A stretch of 64,000 nt of DNA from Mycolicibacterium moriokaense (GTDB lineage Bacteria; Actinomycetota; Actinomycetes; Mycobacteriales; Mycobacteriaceae). The position numbers and the translations under genes are program-made. The notes under the pieces are model-generated. The model ran no database searches. It was not told the origin of the DNA and saw only the letters and a list, made by a program, of their open reading frames with translations. Location: positions 3,906,001 to 3,970,000 of the forward strand of contig NZ_AP022560.1 of the NCBI RefSeq assembly GCF_010726085.1, in the 5' to 3' direction. Shown here in pieces: positions 55,770 through 64,000 of this stretch. Numbering within the stretch: the stretch's first letter is position 1; the number at the start of each line of letters is the position of its first letter.

Positions 55770-56123
55770 TCAGTCCTTCTTGTTCGGGCTTTCGGTGATT
55801 TCGGTGGCAGTCGATTCTTCGTCGTCGATGTCCTCGAAATCCTCGTAATCCTCGTCCTCGTCGGTCTCCGGCTCGATCTTGTCGCGCACGGCCAGCTTCA
55901 TCCAGGTGGTGACCACGCCGGGCGCGATCTCGAGGTCCACCGAATCGTCGGTGATGCCGGTGATGGTGCCTTCCAGGCCCGACGTGGTGTGGATGCGGTC
56001 ACCGATCTGAAGCGACTCGTGCAGATCGATGGTGGCCTGCATCGCCTTCTTCTGCCGGCGCGACGCGAAGAACATAAAGAGGCCCATGATGAGGATGAGC
56101 GGCAGGAAAACGACCAGATCCAT
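55770..56123 (-). CDS. yajC: Preprotein translocase subunit YajC
   Basis: 117 residues from ATG 56123. A single N-terminal helix (DLVVFLPLILIMGLFMFFASRRQKKAM) and a small beta domain (LQIGDRIHTTSGLEGTITGITDDSVDLEIAPGVVTTW) are diagnostic, followed by an acidic tail. It associates with SecDF. It heads the operon leading through secD, secF, lipoprotein and apt to rel. A longer open frame to 56222 lacks support. Confidence 0.95.
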   Translation of the reverse strand: MDLVVFLPLILIMGLFMFFASRRQKKAMQATIDLHESLQIGDRIHTTSGLEGTITGITDDSVDLEIAPGVVTTWMKLAVRDKIEPETDEDEDYEDFEDIDDEESTATEITESPNKKD

Positions 56124-56490
56124 GTCAGCAGCTGTCTTTCGTATCGGTCTCGGTTCACAGCGCAAGACCGGCAGGTCAGACGCTTCGTCAGGGACCAGTG
56201 TGCCATTGCTGCCGCAGATCATTGAGTTCGCCTACCGTCCGAAGGGCGGTAAGCAGAATCCACAGCCGTTCTTCGCCACGTGCCGGCTCGACCCGTGGGG
56301 CGTGATGCTGGGAGCCGTATGCCACTACGACCGAGATTGAGTTAAGCGCGACGAAATCCGTTGCCTCGCCCCGTGGCGGCGGTTGATTCCGCCACAACCT
56401 GCGGGAGTTTTCAATCGGATCGGTGCGCCGCCGACTAGGCTCGTACCGCGGCGCCTGGAGCGTCGAATCCCAGTTCGTCAGGAGGCGGAA

Positions 56491-57831
56491 TTGAGCACCC
56501 TCGAGCAGAGTCGCTACCTCGCCACCGCGATACCCGGCCCGCTGTCGCAGGCGCTGATCGACAGGAAGACCGCCGCGGTGTCTCGCGGGGTCGGCAACAC
56601 GATGCCGGTGTACGCGTCGCGGGCGTTCGGCGGCATCGTCGAGGACGTCGACGGCAATCGGCTCATCGATCTCGGTTCGGGTATCGCGGTGACCACCATC
56701 GGGAACTCCTCGCCCGCGGTCGTCGCCGCCATCGGCGATCAGGCGGCCCGATTCACCCACACCTGCTTCATGATCACGCCGTACGAGGGGTATGTCGCGG
56801 TCGCCGAACAGCTCAACCGCCTCACGCCCGGCAGCTATGAGAAACGGTCGGCGCTGTTCAACTCGGGTTCGGAAGCCGTGGAGAACGCGATCAAGATCGC
56901 CAGGAGCTATACGCGCAAGTCCGCGGTGGTGTCGTTCGACCACGCGTATCACGGCCGGACCAACCTGACGATGGCGTTGACCGCGAAGTCGATGCCCTAC
57001 AAGCATGGCTTCGGCCCGTTCGCCCCCGAGGTCTACCGCGCACCGCTGTCGTACCCGTTCCGCGACGCGGAGTTCGGCAAGGAACTGGCGACGGACGGTG
57101 AGCTCGCGGCCAAGCGGGCGATCACCGTCATCGACAAACAGGTCGGCGCCGACAACCTGGCCGCGGTGATCATCGAACCCATCCAGGGTGAGGGCGGCTT
57201 CATCGTGCCTGCCGACGGCTTCCTGCCCACGCTGCTTGACTGGTGCCGAAAGAACAACGTGGTGTTCATCGCCGACGAGGTGCAGACCGGTTTCGCGCGC
57301 ACCGGGGCGATGTTCGCGTGCGAACACGAGGGCATCGAGCCGGACCTCATCGTCACCGCCAAGGGCATCGCCGACGGTATGCCGTTGTCCGGGGTCACCG
57401 GCCGCGCCGAGATCATGGACGCACCGCACGTCAGCGGACTCGGCGGCACCTACGGCGGCAATCCGGTGGCGTGTGCGGCGGCACTGGCGACGATCGCCAC
57501 CATCGAGGCCGACGGCCTGGTCGAGCGCGCACGTCAGATCGAGGCGCTGATGAAGGACCGGCTGGGCCGGTTGCAGGCCGAGGACGACCGCATCGGCGAC
57601 GTCCGCGGCCGCGGCGCGATGATCGCGATGGAGTTGGTCAAGCCGGGCACCGCCGAACCCGACGCCGATCTGACGAAGGCGCTATGCGCGGGCTGCCACG
57701 CCGCGGGCGTGATCGTGTTGTCCTGCGGCACATTCGGAAATGTGCTGCGATTCCTTCCACCGCTGACGATCAGCGACGACCTTCTGATCGAAGGTCTCGA
57801 TGTCCTCGCCCTTGTCCTCAAAGACCAATAA
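56491..57831 (+). CDS. gabT: 4-aminobutyrate--2-oxoglutarate transaminase
   Basis: 446 residues from TTG 56491, chosen because AGGAGG lies five bases upstream and the protein then has the usual ~449-residue length of mycobacterial GabT. PLP-binding Lys291 lies in TAKGIADGMPLSG, with DEVQTGFARTG and NSGSEAVENAIKIAR as further class III aminotransferase features. It converts GABA to succinic semialdehyde. Followed after 18 bases by an aldehyde dehydrogenase. Corresponds to Rv2589. Confidence 0.94.
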   Translation: MSTLEQSRYLATAIPGPLSQALIDRKTAAVSRGVGNTMPVYASRAFGGIVEDVDGNRLIDLGSGIAVTTIGNSSPAVVAAIGDQAARFTHTCFMITPYEGYVAVAEQLNRLTPGSYEKRSALFNSGSEAVENAIKIARSYTRKSAVVSFDHAYHGRTNLTMALTAKSMPYKHGFGPFAPEVYRAPLSYPFRDAEFGKELATDGELAAKRAITVIDKQVGADNLAAVIIEPIQGEGGFIVPADGFLPTLLDWCRKNNVVFIADEVQTGFARTGAMFACEHEGIEPDLIVTAKGIADGMPLSGVTGRAEIMDAPHVSGLGGTYGGNPVACAAALATIATIEADGLVERARQIEALMKDRLGRLQAEDDRIGDVRGRGAMIAMELVKPGTAEPDADLTKALCAGCHAAGVIVLSCGTFGNVLRFLPPLTISDDLLIEGLDVLALVLKDQ

Positions 57832-57849
57832 CCGAAGGAGTTCACACAC

Positions 57850-59283
57850 ATGACGAAGGTTCAGAATTTCATCGGCGGCGAGCTCGTCGACTCCGTCAGC
57901 GGGGCCACCATGCCGCTGGTGGATCCCACCACCGGCGAGGAGTACGCGACGGCGCCGATCTCCAACGAGGCCGACATCGACAACGCGTACGCGGCCGCCT
58001 CGAAGGCGTTCGCCGACTGGAAGCGCACGACGCCGTCCCAACGTCAGAAGGCGCTGCTCGACTTCGCCGACGACGTCGAGCGCAACGCGCAGGCACTCGT
58101 GGAGGCCGAGGGCCGCAACACGGGTAAGCCCAACCACGTGACCATGGCTGAGGAGATCCCGCCGATGGTCGACCAGATCCGGTTCTTCGCAGGCGCGGCG
58201 CGACTGTTGGAGGGTAAGTCCGCCGGCGAGTACATGGAGAACCACACGTCGTGGATCCGGCGCGAGCCCGTCGGCGTCATCGGCCAGGTCGCCCCCTGGA
58301 ATTACCCGATGATGATGGCGATCTGGAAGTTCTGTCCGGCCATCGCCGCGGGCAACACCGTGGTGATCAAGCCCAGCGACACCACTCCCGTGACCACCGT
58401 GATGCTTGCGGAGATCGCCGCCAAACACTTCCCGCCCGGTGTGCTGAATGTCGTGTGCGGCGACCGGAATACGGGCGCAGCGGTGGTGGCGCATCCGACG
58501 CCGGAGATGGTGTCGATCACCGGTTCGGTGGCCGCGGGCCGCGCGGTGGCCGTCAGCGCGGGCGGACATTTGAAGCGCACGCACCTGGAGTTGGGCGGCA
58601 AGGCGCCGGTGATCGTGTTCGACGACAGCGACATCGCCAGCGCCGCCGAGGGAATCGCGACGGCGGGTTACTTCAACGCCGGCCAGGACTGCACCGCGGC
58701 CACCCGCGTGCTGGCGACCGCGAAGGTGGCCTCGGAACTGACCGAGGCGCTCGCGGAACAGGCGCGGGGTGCGACGACCACGTTCGGCAAGGCCGCCGAC
58801 GACGAGGACGCCTGGGTGCCGCCGGTCAACAACGTCAACCAAATGGAGCGGGTGCTCTCGTTCTTCGAGGATGTGCCGTCGCACGCCAACGTGGCTGTCG
58901 GCGGAAAACGCCAGGGCGACAAGGGTTTCTACGTGGAACCGACGGTCATCGGCGGGCTGCGCCAGGACGACCGTCTGGTGCAGCAGGAGATCTTCGGTCC
59001 GGTGATCACGGTGCAGTCGTTCTCGGATGAGGATGAGGCGATCGCATGGGCTAACGGCACCGAGTACGGACTCGCGTCGTCGGTGTGGACGAAGGATGTC
59101 TCACGGGCTCTACGGGTGTCGGCGGCGCTGAACTTCGGTTGCGTGTGGATCAACACCCACATCCCGTTGGTCGCCGAGATGCCGCACGGCGGGTTCAAAT
59201 CGTCGGGCCACGGCAAGGACCTGTCGATGTACGGCTTCGAGGACTACACGCGCATCAAGCACGTGATGGCCTTCACCGGCTGA
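57850..59283 (+). CDS. Gamma-aminobutyraldehyde dehydrogenase-like aldehyde dehydrogenase
   Basis: A 477-residue NAD+-dependent aldehyde dehydrogenase; catalytic Cys281 lies in [11 protein letters not shown] and Glu in LELGGKAPV. The C-terminal part ([36 protein letters not shown]) is much closer to gamma-aminobutyraldehyde dehydrogenases (PatD/YdcW) than to succinate-semialdehyde dehydrogenases. It would oxidise 4-aminobutanal to GABA, which GabT then uses, a putrescine-degradation pair. AAGGAG precedes ATG 57850. A succinate-semialdehyde role cannot be excluded. Confidence 0.88.
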   Translation: MTKVQNFIGGELVDSVSGATMPLVDPTTGEEYATAPISNEADIDNAYAAASKAFADWKRTTPSQRQKALLDFADDVERNAQALVEAEGRNTGKPNHVTMAEEIPPMVDQIRFFAGAARLLEGKSAGEYMENHTSWIRREPVGVIGQVAPWNYPMMMAIWKFCPAIAAGNTVVIKPSDTTPVTTVMLAEIAAKHFPPGVLNVVCGDRNTGAAVVAHPTPEMVSITGSVAAGRAVAVSAGGHLKRTHLELGGKAPVIVFDDSDIASAAEGIATAGYFNAGQDCTAATRVLATAKVASELTEALAEQARGATTTFGKAADDEDAWVPPVNNVNQMERVLSFFEDVPSHANVAVGGKRQGDKGFYVEPTVIGGLRQDDRLVQQEIFGPVITVQSFSDEDEAIAWANGTEYGLASSVWTKDVSRALRVSAALNFGCVWINTHIPLVAEMPHGGFKSSGHGKDLSMYGFEDYTRIKHVMAFTG

Positions 59284-59336
59284 TTTTTCTTGCGCGAGCA
59301 GGGCCACCTTCTTGCGGAAGGGGGGCCACCTTTTCC

Positions 59337-59396
59337 GCGAGCAGACGTGAAAGCCCCTATTTCGACGGCATTCTGGGGGTTTCCGCGTCTGCTCGC
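59337..59396. terminator. Repeated intergenic palindrome, terminator-like (copy 2)
   Basis: GCGAGCAGACG (59337-59347) and CGTCTGCTCGC (59386-59396) flank a loop containing AAAGCCCC / GGGGGTTT, a second inner stem. Outer arms and part of the loop match the element at 25457-25519. A partial relative (GCGCGAGCAGGGCCACC) lies just left, at 59293. It separates the aldehyde dehydrogenase from the converging P450 remnant. Confidence 0.7.
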
Positions 59397-59402
59397 CAGA
59401 AG

Positions 59403-59708
59403 CTAGTCCGTGCCAACGACCAAATCGGTGACGAACCGGCGGATGTCATCGGTCGTCATCGCCTGTCCGTCGACCTCCACATCGATCAGCTCCGAGAGCA
59501 GGTCGTCGGTGGGGTGCGTGCAGCGGTCGGCGATCATCACGTCGACGTACTGGTGCAGCGCGTCGCGCGACTTCGACGACAGCGGGGTTTCGGCCCACCG
59601 GGTGAACAGGCGCCAGTCCCGCTCGGGAACGCCGAGTGCCTCACAGATGGCGACGACCGAATGCTGGCGAGCCGCATTGGAATCCGTGGTACCTGGCCTG
59701 TAGGTCAT
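59403..59708 (-). pseudogene. Cytochrome P450 remnant (middle segment only)
   Basis: A 101-residue frame from ATG 59708 that matches only the central part of a bacterial P450: VVAICEALGVPERDWRLFTRWAE, then DALHQYVDVMIADRCTHPTDDLLSELIDVEVDGQAMTTDDIRRFVTDLVVGTD. It stops just at the I-helix GTDTT position. The N-terminal beta region, ExxR motif and heme Cys loop are all absent, so it cannot be a P450. The frame is intact enough to be expressed as a small protein. The palindrome at 59337-59396 starts six bases from its stop. Confidence 0.72.
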
Positions 59709-59801
59709 CTCGGCCTCCTGGTGAACGAGTAGATAAGTCGACTATCGGTTCCACCGAGCCGCGGATCATCCGCCGGGCGGCGTAATTTCGATCAGAGTTA
59801 G

Positions 59802-59814
59802 ATAGCCAGGCTAT
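59802..59814. promoter_or_regulatory. Small palindrome upstream of the P450 remnant
   Basis: ATAGCC A GGCTAT, a perfect six-base inverted repeat with one central base in an AT-rich stretch, about 90 bases upstream of the remnant's start. It may be an old operator. The rest of 59709-59984 holds nothing else I can identify except the hairpin at 59912. Confidence 0.35.
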
Positions 59815-59911
59815 ATTCTGGGGCCGGTGCGGTCAGTCACGCAGGTCACAGATCGACTGTGAAGCTCGTCCCAGCTGCGGGGCATTGGGACTGGCGTCAC
59901 CAAGTCTGCGC

Positions 59912-59968
59912 CGAAATAGCATTCCGGGTCGTCAAAGCCGTCGCTCGACAACCCGGAATGCTATTTCG
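59912..59968. terminator. Long perfect hairpin
   Basis: CGAAATAGCATTCCGGGT (59912-59929) and ACCCGGAATGCTATTTCG (59951-59968) are an 18-base perfect inverted repeat with a 21-base loop, 16 bases beyond the stop of the membrane protein gene. The loop length equals that of the hairpin at 7866-7910. It is likely a terminator for the minus-strand gene. Confidence 0.65.
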
Positions 59969-59984
59969 CGGAGTGGAGGACGCG

Positions 59985-60617
59985 TCAGTGCGCGGGCGTC
60001 CGGCGCCGGCTGAACGTGTCGCGCCAGCGATGGCGTTCCGTGGAACCGGCCGTCGGCTGGATCTCGGTGACCTCGTCGGCGTCCGAGAACGCCGGCTGCG
60101 CCTGCTCGGCGACGACCGGGCGGTCGACGTACTCGACGTCACGCACGCTGCGCACCGAAATGCGGCCCACCGCCGCCGCACCGAGGAACACGATCAGCGC
60201 GCCGAGGCCGTAGAAGTACGACAACTCGAGCACCACGGCCTTGGTCTCCGTCGCCGCGACGGGTGCACCAACGTCACCGATGCCGAAGAGCCCCGCGCAC
60301 GCGCGACCGATGATGAACCAGGCCCCCGCGAGCACGGCCAGCCACGCGCCGAACATCGCCGTGGCCCGATTGCGGGACACCAGCAACAGTAGTCCACCGA
60401 CCACCGCTACCGCGCCGGGCAGCACCTGTAGCCACCCGCGCGCCTCGGTCCACGTCCACGCCCGGTCCGGGCTGAAGGCGAAGTCGAAGAACGGCCCGAC
60501 AAACGGGATGAGGGCGCCCCAGGCGCCCAGCAGTATGAGCAGAAAGCCGCTCATCGCGCCCCTGCTGCGCTGCATCTGAAGGCGGCCCCCACGGGTCCGA
60601 ACTCGTGTATCAGTCAT
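59985..60617 (-). CDS. Four-helix membrane protein of unknown function
   Basis: 210 residues from ATG 60617. Four hydrophobic helices are visible (GFLLILLGAWGALIPFVGPFF, LPGAVAVVGGLLLLV, FGAWLAVLAGAWFIIGRA, YGLGALIVFLGAAAVGRISV), then a hydrophilic C-terminal tail ending RRRTPAH. The layout resembles mycobacterial small membrane proteins annotated as hypothetical. No enzymatic motif. It diverges from the carboxylic acid reductase gene across 228 bases, which contain TTGACA at 60729 but no convincing paired -10. Confidence 0.7.
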   Translation of the reverse strand: MTDTRVRTRGGRLQMQRSRGAMSGFLLILLGAWGALIPFVGPFFDFAFSPDRAWTWTEARGWLQVLPGAVAVVGGLLLLVSRNRATAMFGAWLAVLAGAWFIIGRACAGLFGIGDVGAPVAATETKAVVLELSYFYGLGALIVFLGAAAVGRISVRSVRDVEYVDRPVVAEQAQPAFSDADEVTEIQPTAGSTERHRWRDTFSRRRTPAH

Positions 60618-60845
60618 GCAGGTCGGAGTACCCGCGCGACGCATCACGTAACCGGTGTCCGACGGTTGCAAACCGCCCGCCTGTGATAGTCGCCACCGCG
60701 CATGCGCCCCACCTGCCCATCCGTGCCGTTGACAGGCAACTGACAGCAACCGGGCGGAATAGCTTTAGTTTCGCTAACGATCCTTTTAATAGTGGGCTCA
60801 ACGAGGCGCCCGACCAAATGAATTGTGTTATCGAAGGATTCCTCG

Positions 60846-63800
60846 ATGTCCACTGATACCCGTCAAGAGCGCCTCGAGCGCCGCATCGCAGATCTGTACG
60901 CCACCGACCCACAGTTCGCCGCCGCCAAACCCGACGCGACGATCAGCGAGGCCATCGAACAGCCCGGGTTGCCGCTGGACGAGATGGTGCGCATGGTGAT
61001 GGAGGGCTATCCCGACCGTCCCGCGCTCGGCGAACGCGCGATTGAGTACGTCACCGACGCGCAGGGGCGCACCACCGCAAAGCTTCTCCCCCGCTTCAAC
61101 ACCATCACCTATCGCGACCTGTGGGGCCGTGTCAACGCAGTCACCACCGCGCTTGCCGACGTGCGTCCCGGCGATCGCGTCGCGATCCTCGGCTTCGCGA
61201 GCGTCGACTACACGGTGATCGACATCGCCACCATCACGCTCGGCGCCGTCTCGGTGCCGCTGCAGACCAGCGCCGCGATCACCTCGCTGCGGCCCATCGT
61301 CACCGAAGCCGAACCGACCGTCATCGCCGCGAGCATCGACTATGTCGATGACGCAATCGAACTCGTGTCGACCGGCCATACACCGGCCACCCTGATCGTG
61401 TTCGACTACGACCCTGAGATCACCCACCACCGCGAAGCATACGAGGCCGCGCGCGCTCGCCTGACGGGTCACCCCGTCGTGGTGGAAACGCTGCAGGACG
61501 TGGTCGAGCGCGGAAAGACGTTGCCCACCAAGCCTGTTGCTCACCGTGAGGCGGACGACCTGGCGCTGCTGATCTACACCTCGGGCAGCACGGGAGCGCC
61601 CAAGGGTGCGATCTACACCCGGAATTTGTTCGCGAAGCTGTGGCTGCCCCACCACTGGGGCTGGGCCGAAAGCCTCGAGCCGACGATCGTCCTGAGCTTC
61701 ATGCCGATGAGCCACGTCATGGGACGCTTCGGCCTCTACGGCGCGCTGGCCCACGGCGGCACAGCGTATTTCTCGGCCAAGAGCGACCTTTCGACCTTCC
61801 TCGAAGACCTCGGGCTCGTGCGGCCGACGCAGCTGTCCTTCGTCCCGCGTGTCTGGGACATGCTCTCCGCGGAAGTGCACAGCCAGCTCGATCGGCACGC
61901 AGCCGAAGGCGCCGATACCCTGTCGGACGCTGAATTCGCCAACGCTGTGCGGGATCGTCTGATCGGCAACCGCCACCTGATTGCGATGACCGGCTCTGCC
62001 CCGACCTCGCCGGAGCTGAAAGGGTGGGTCGAGTCGTTCCTCGGCTTGGACCTGCACGACGGCTACGGCTCGACCGAGGCGGGCGGGGTTCTGCTCGACG
62101 GACAGCTGAAGCGTCCACCGGTGGTCGACTACAAGCTGGTCGACGTGCCCGATCTGGGCTACTTCAGCACCGACCGCCCTTATCCCCGAGGCGAATTGCT
62201 GCTGAAGACCACCAACATGTTCCCCGGTTACTACAAGCGTCCCGAAGTGACCGCCGACGTGTTCGACGAGGACGGCTTCTACCGGACCGGCGACGTCATG
62301 GCCGAGCTCGGTCCCGATCAGCTGCAGTATGTGGACCGGCGCAACTTCGTCCTCAAGCTGTCGCAGGGTGAGTTCGTCACCGCGTCGAAGATAGAGGCGG
62401 TGTTCGAAACCAGTCCCCTGGTGCGGCAGATCTACATCTACGGCAACAGCGCCTGGTCGTATCTGCTGGCCGTGATCGTGCCGACCCCCGAGGCGCTGGC
62501 TCGCTACGGCGATCAGCAGCTGCGCACCGCGATCAGCGAATCGCTGGCCGACGTCGCGAAGTCAGCCGGTCTGCAGTCCTTCGAGGTGCCACGTGACTTC
62601 ATCGTGGAGACAACGGCATTCACGTTGGAGAACGGTTTGCTCACCGGCATCCGCAAGCTGGCCCGGCCAAAGCTGAAGGAGATCTACGGTCCCCGACTGG
62701 AGGAGCTTTACTCGCAGCTCGCGGAGGGTCAGGCGACCGAGTTGCGCGAGTTGCGGCAGCACGGAGCCGAGCGGCCCGTCATCGAGGCCGTCGTCCGGGC
62801 GGCCGGTGCACTGCTGGGTACCGCTGCGGCCGATCTGGCGCCCGACGCGCACTTCACCGATCTGGGCGGAGACTCGTTGTCGGCGTTGACGTTCGCCAAT
62901 CTGCTGCACGACATCTTCGACATCGAGGTCCCCGTCGGGGTGATCGTCAGCCCCGCGAACGACCTTGCCGCGCTTGCTGATTACATCGAGGTTGAACGCT
63001 CCGGCAGGACGCGCCCGACCTTCGCGTCGGTGCACGGTCGCGGTGCGACCACAGTGCACGCCGCGGAGCTGACCCTGGACAAGTTCCTCGGTGCCCGCAC
63101 GCTGGCGTCCGCACCGGCTCTGCCGTACCCGAGCCAGGAGGTGCGCACCGTGTTGCTGACCGGTGCGACCGGGTTCCTGGGCCGCTATCTGGCCCTGGAA
63201 TGGCTGGAGCGTATGCACCTCGTCGACGGCAAGGTGATCTGCCTCGTTCGCGCCAAGGACGACGCCGGCGCGCGGCAGCGACTCGACGACACGTTCGACA
63301 GCGGTGACGCGAGATTGCTGGACCACTACCGGCGACTGGCCGCGGAGCATCTGGAGGTGCTCGCCGGCGACAAGGGCGAACCCGACCTCGGACTCGACGC
63401 GAAGACCTGGCAGCGGCTGGCCGACACCGTCGACCTGATCGTGGATCCGGCCGCACTGGTCAACCACGTCCTGCCGTACGACCAGTTGTTCGGACCCAAC
63501 GTCGTCGGAACAGCCGAACTGATCAAGCTGGCGCTGACCACGAAGTTGAAGCCGTTCATCTACCTGTCGACGATCGGCGTCGGCGATCAGGTCGAGCCGT
63601 CGAAGTTCGTCGAGGACGCCGACGTCCGGCAGATGAGCGCGACGCGTTCGGTCAACCACGGCTACGCCAACGGCTACGGCAACAGCAAGTGGGCCGGTGA
63701 GGTTCTGCTGCGCGAGGCCCACGATCTCAGTGGCCTGCCCGTGGCGGTGTTCCGGTGCGACATGATCCTGGCCGAGCCCCGCTACGCGGGCCAGCTCAAC

Positions 63801-64000
63801 GTGCCCGACATGTTCACCCGACTGATGCTGAGCCTGGTGGCCACCGGAATCGCACCCGGATCGTTCTACGAACTGGATGCCGCGGGCCATCGGCAGCGGT
63901 CCCACTATGACGGTCTGCCAGTCGATTTCATCGCCGAGGCGATCTCCACCCTGGGCGCACACCAGGTCCACGGGTTCGAGACCTACCACGTCATGAACCC
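60846..64000 (+). CDS. car: Carboxylic acid reductase (C-terminus cut by window edge)
   Basis: From ATG 60846 (GAAGGA upstream) the frame runs to the right edge, about 1051 of the ~1170 residues usual for CAR/FadD9. Domains: adenylation (~1-640; [32 protein letters not shown]), phosphopantetheine carrier (Ser677 in LGGDSLSAL) and NADPH thioester reductase ([14 protein letters not shown] near 770; Tyr944/Lys948 in YGNSKWAGE). It activates an acid with ATP, loads it on the carrier arm, and reduces it to an aldehyde. It corresponds to Rv2590 (fadD9). The activating phosphopantetheinyl transferase is not in the window. Confidence 0.95.
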   Translation, partial: MSTDTRQERLERRIADLYATDPQFAAAKPDATISEAIEQPGLPLDEMVRMVMEGYPDRPALGERAIEYVTDAQGRTTAKLLPRFNTITYRDLWGRVNAVTTALADVRPGDRVAILGFASVDYTVIDIATITLGAVSVPLQTSAAITSLRPIVTEAEPTVIAASIDYVDDAIELVSTGHTPATLIVFDYDPEITHHREAYEAARARLTGHPVVVETLQDVVERGKTLPTKPVAHREADDLALLIYTSGSTGAPKGAIYTRNLFAKLWLPHHWGWAESLEPTIVLSFMPMSHVMGRFGLYGALAHGGTAYFSAKSDLSTFLEDLGLVRPTQLSFVPRVWDMLSAEVHSQLDRHAAEGADTLSDAEFANAVRDRLIGNRHLIAMTGSAPTSPELKGWVESFLGLDLHDGYGSTEAGGVLLDGQLKRPPVVDYKLVDVPDLGYFSTDRPYPRGELLLKTTNMFPGYYKRPEVTADVFDEDGFYRTGDVMAELGPDQLQYVDRRNFVLKLSQGEFVTASKIEAVFETSPLVRQIYIYGNSAWSYLLAVIVPTPEALARYGDQQLRTAISESLADVAKSAGLQSFEVPRDFIVETTAFTLENGLLTGIRKLARPKLKEIYGPRLEELYSQLAEGQATELRELRQHGAERPVIEAVVRAAGALLGTAAADLAPDAHFTDLGGDSLSALTFANLLHDIFDIEVPVGVIVSPANDLAALADYIEVERSGRTRPTFASVHGRGATTVHAAELTLDKFLGARTLASAPALPYPSQEVRTVLLTGATGFLGRYLALEWLERMHLVDGKVICLVRAKDDAGARQRLDDTFDSGDARLLDHYRRLAAEHLEVLAGDKGEPDLGLDAKTWQRLADTVDLIVDPAALVNHVLPYDQLFGPNVVGTAELIKLALTTKLKPFIYLSTIGVGDQVEPSKFVEDADVRQMSATRSVNHGYANGYGNSKWAGEVLLREAHDLSGLPVAVFRCDMILAEPRYAGQLNVPDMFTRLMLSLVATGIAPGSFYELDAAGHRQRSHYDGLPVDFIAEAISTLGAHQVHGFETYHVMN

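Noticed and set aside
57850..59283. Naming the aldehyde dehydrogenase gabD
   Set aside because: Its [11 protein letters not shown] and C-terminal motifs fit gamma-aminobutyraldehyde dehydrogenases better, so no gabD symbol was given.
60618..60845. TTGACA at 60729 as a promoter for the carboxylic acid reductase gene
   Set aside because: No convincing -10 element at the right distance; cannot be supported without start-site data.
1..64000. tRNA, rRNA, CRISPR arrays, insertion sequences or prophage genes
   Set aside because: No cloverleaf, repeat-spacer series, transposase or phage structural gene was recognised. A tRNA scan or profile search could still find a divergent one.

Overview
The window is GC-rich chromosomal DNA from a mycobacterium, most likely a fast-growing environmental species (Mycolicibacterium type). 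The backbone genes occur in the order I remember for M. tuberculosis Rv2566 to Rv2590: transglutaminase/DUF2126 and ATP-grasp/alpha-E proteins, aspS, a ketopantoate-reductase-like gene, an SRPBCC protein, a zinc metallopeptidase, the SOS-controlled radical SAM gene, hisS, an MBL hydrolase, cyclophilin, rel, apt, a lipoprotein, secF, secD, yajC, gabT and carboxylic acid reductase. That synteny is recalled, not computed. Several accessory blocks sit between these genes.

Region by region: 1-5.7 kb holds a translationally coupled pair thought to belong to a peptide-modification system; the ATP-grasp gene is cut by the left edge. 5.7-9.2 kb has a frameshifted MmcQ/YjbR gene, an HxlR regulator divergent from a thiolase across a perfect inverted repeat, an F420-type reductase and an SDR. 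9.2-17.6 kb is a catabolic island: LuxR- and PucR-type regulators, zinc alcohol dehydrogenase, SCP2 sterol carrier, cytochrome P450 and a PDR/VanB reductase on the minus strand, with an aldehyde dehydrogenase divergent from them. Together they could hydroxylate a hydrophobic substrate and carry it from alcohol to aldehyde to acid.

17.6-31 kb: aspS and conserved genes, a carboxylesterase, a zinc protease, a decayed metallo-beta-lactamase-fold gene, a DinB-like gene overlapping a mycofactocin-type SDR, and a thioesterase / TetR / amidohydrolase / acyl-CoA dehydrogenase module. The TetR gene is flanked by two copies of the same near-perfect palindrome. 31-43.7 kb: a radical SAM gene with a perfect LexA box eight bases before its start, a GT1 glycosyltransferase, a small secreted protein, the full urea transporter urtABCDE, an amidohydrolase, a second decayed gene, a 2H phosphoesterase, a PAS-GGDEF cyclase and an MFS transporter whose frame runs about 800 bases antisense into hisS.

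43.7-56.1 kb is housekeeping: hisS, an MBL hydrolase, two tandem membrane-anchored cyclophilins, a DUF4333 lipoprotein, and the operon yajC-secD-secF-lipoprotein-apt-rel. 56.5-64 kb carries gabT and a gamma-aminobutyraldehyde-type dehydrogenase, a P450 remnant beside a repeated palindrome, a small membrane protein, and a carboxylic acid reductase cut by the right edge.

No tRNA, rRNA, CRISPR array, intact insertion sequence or phage gene was recognised, and no gene-free stretch exceeds about 300 bases.
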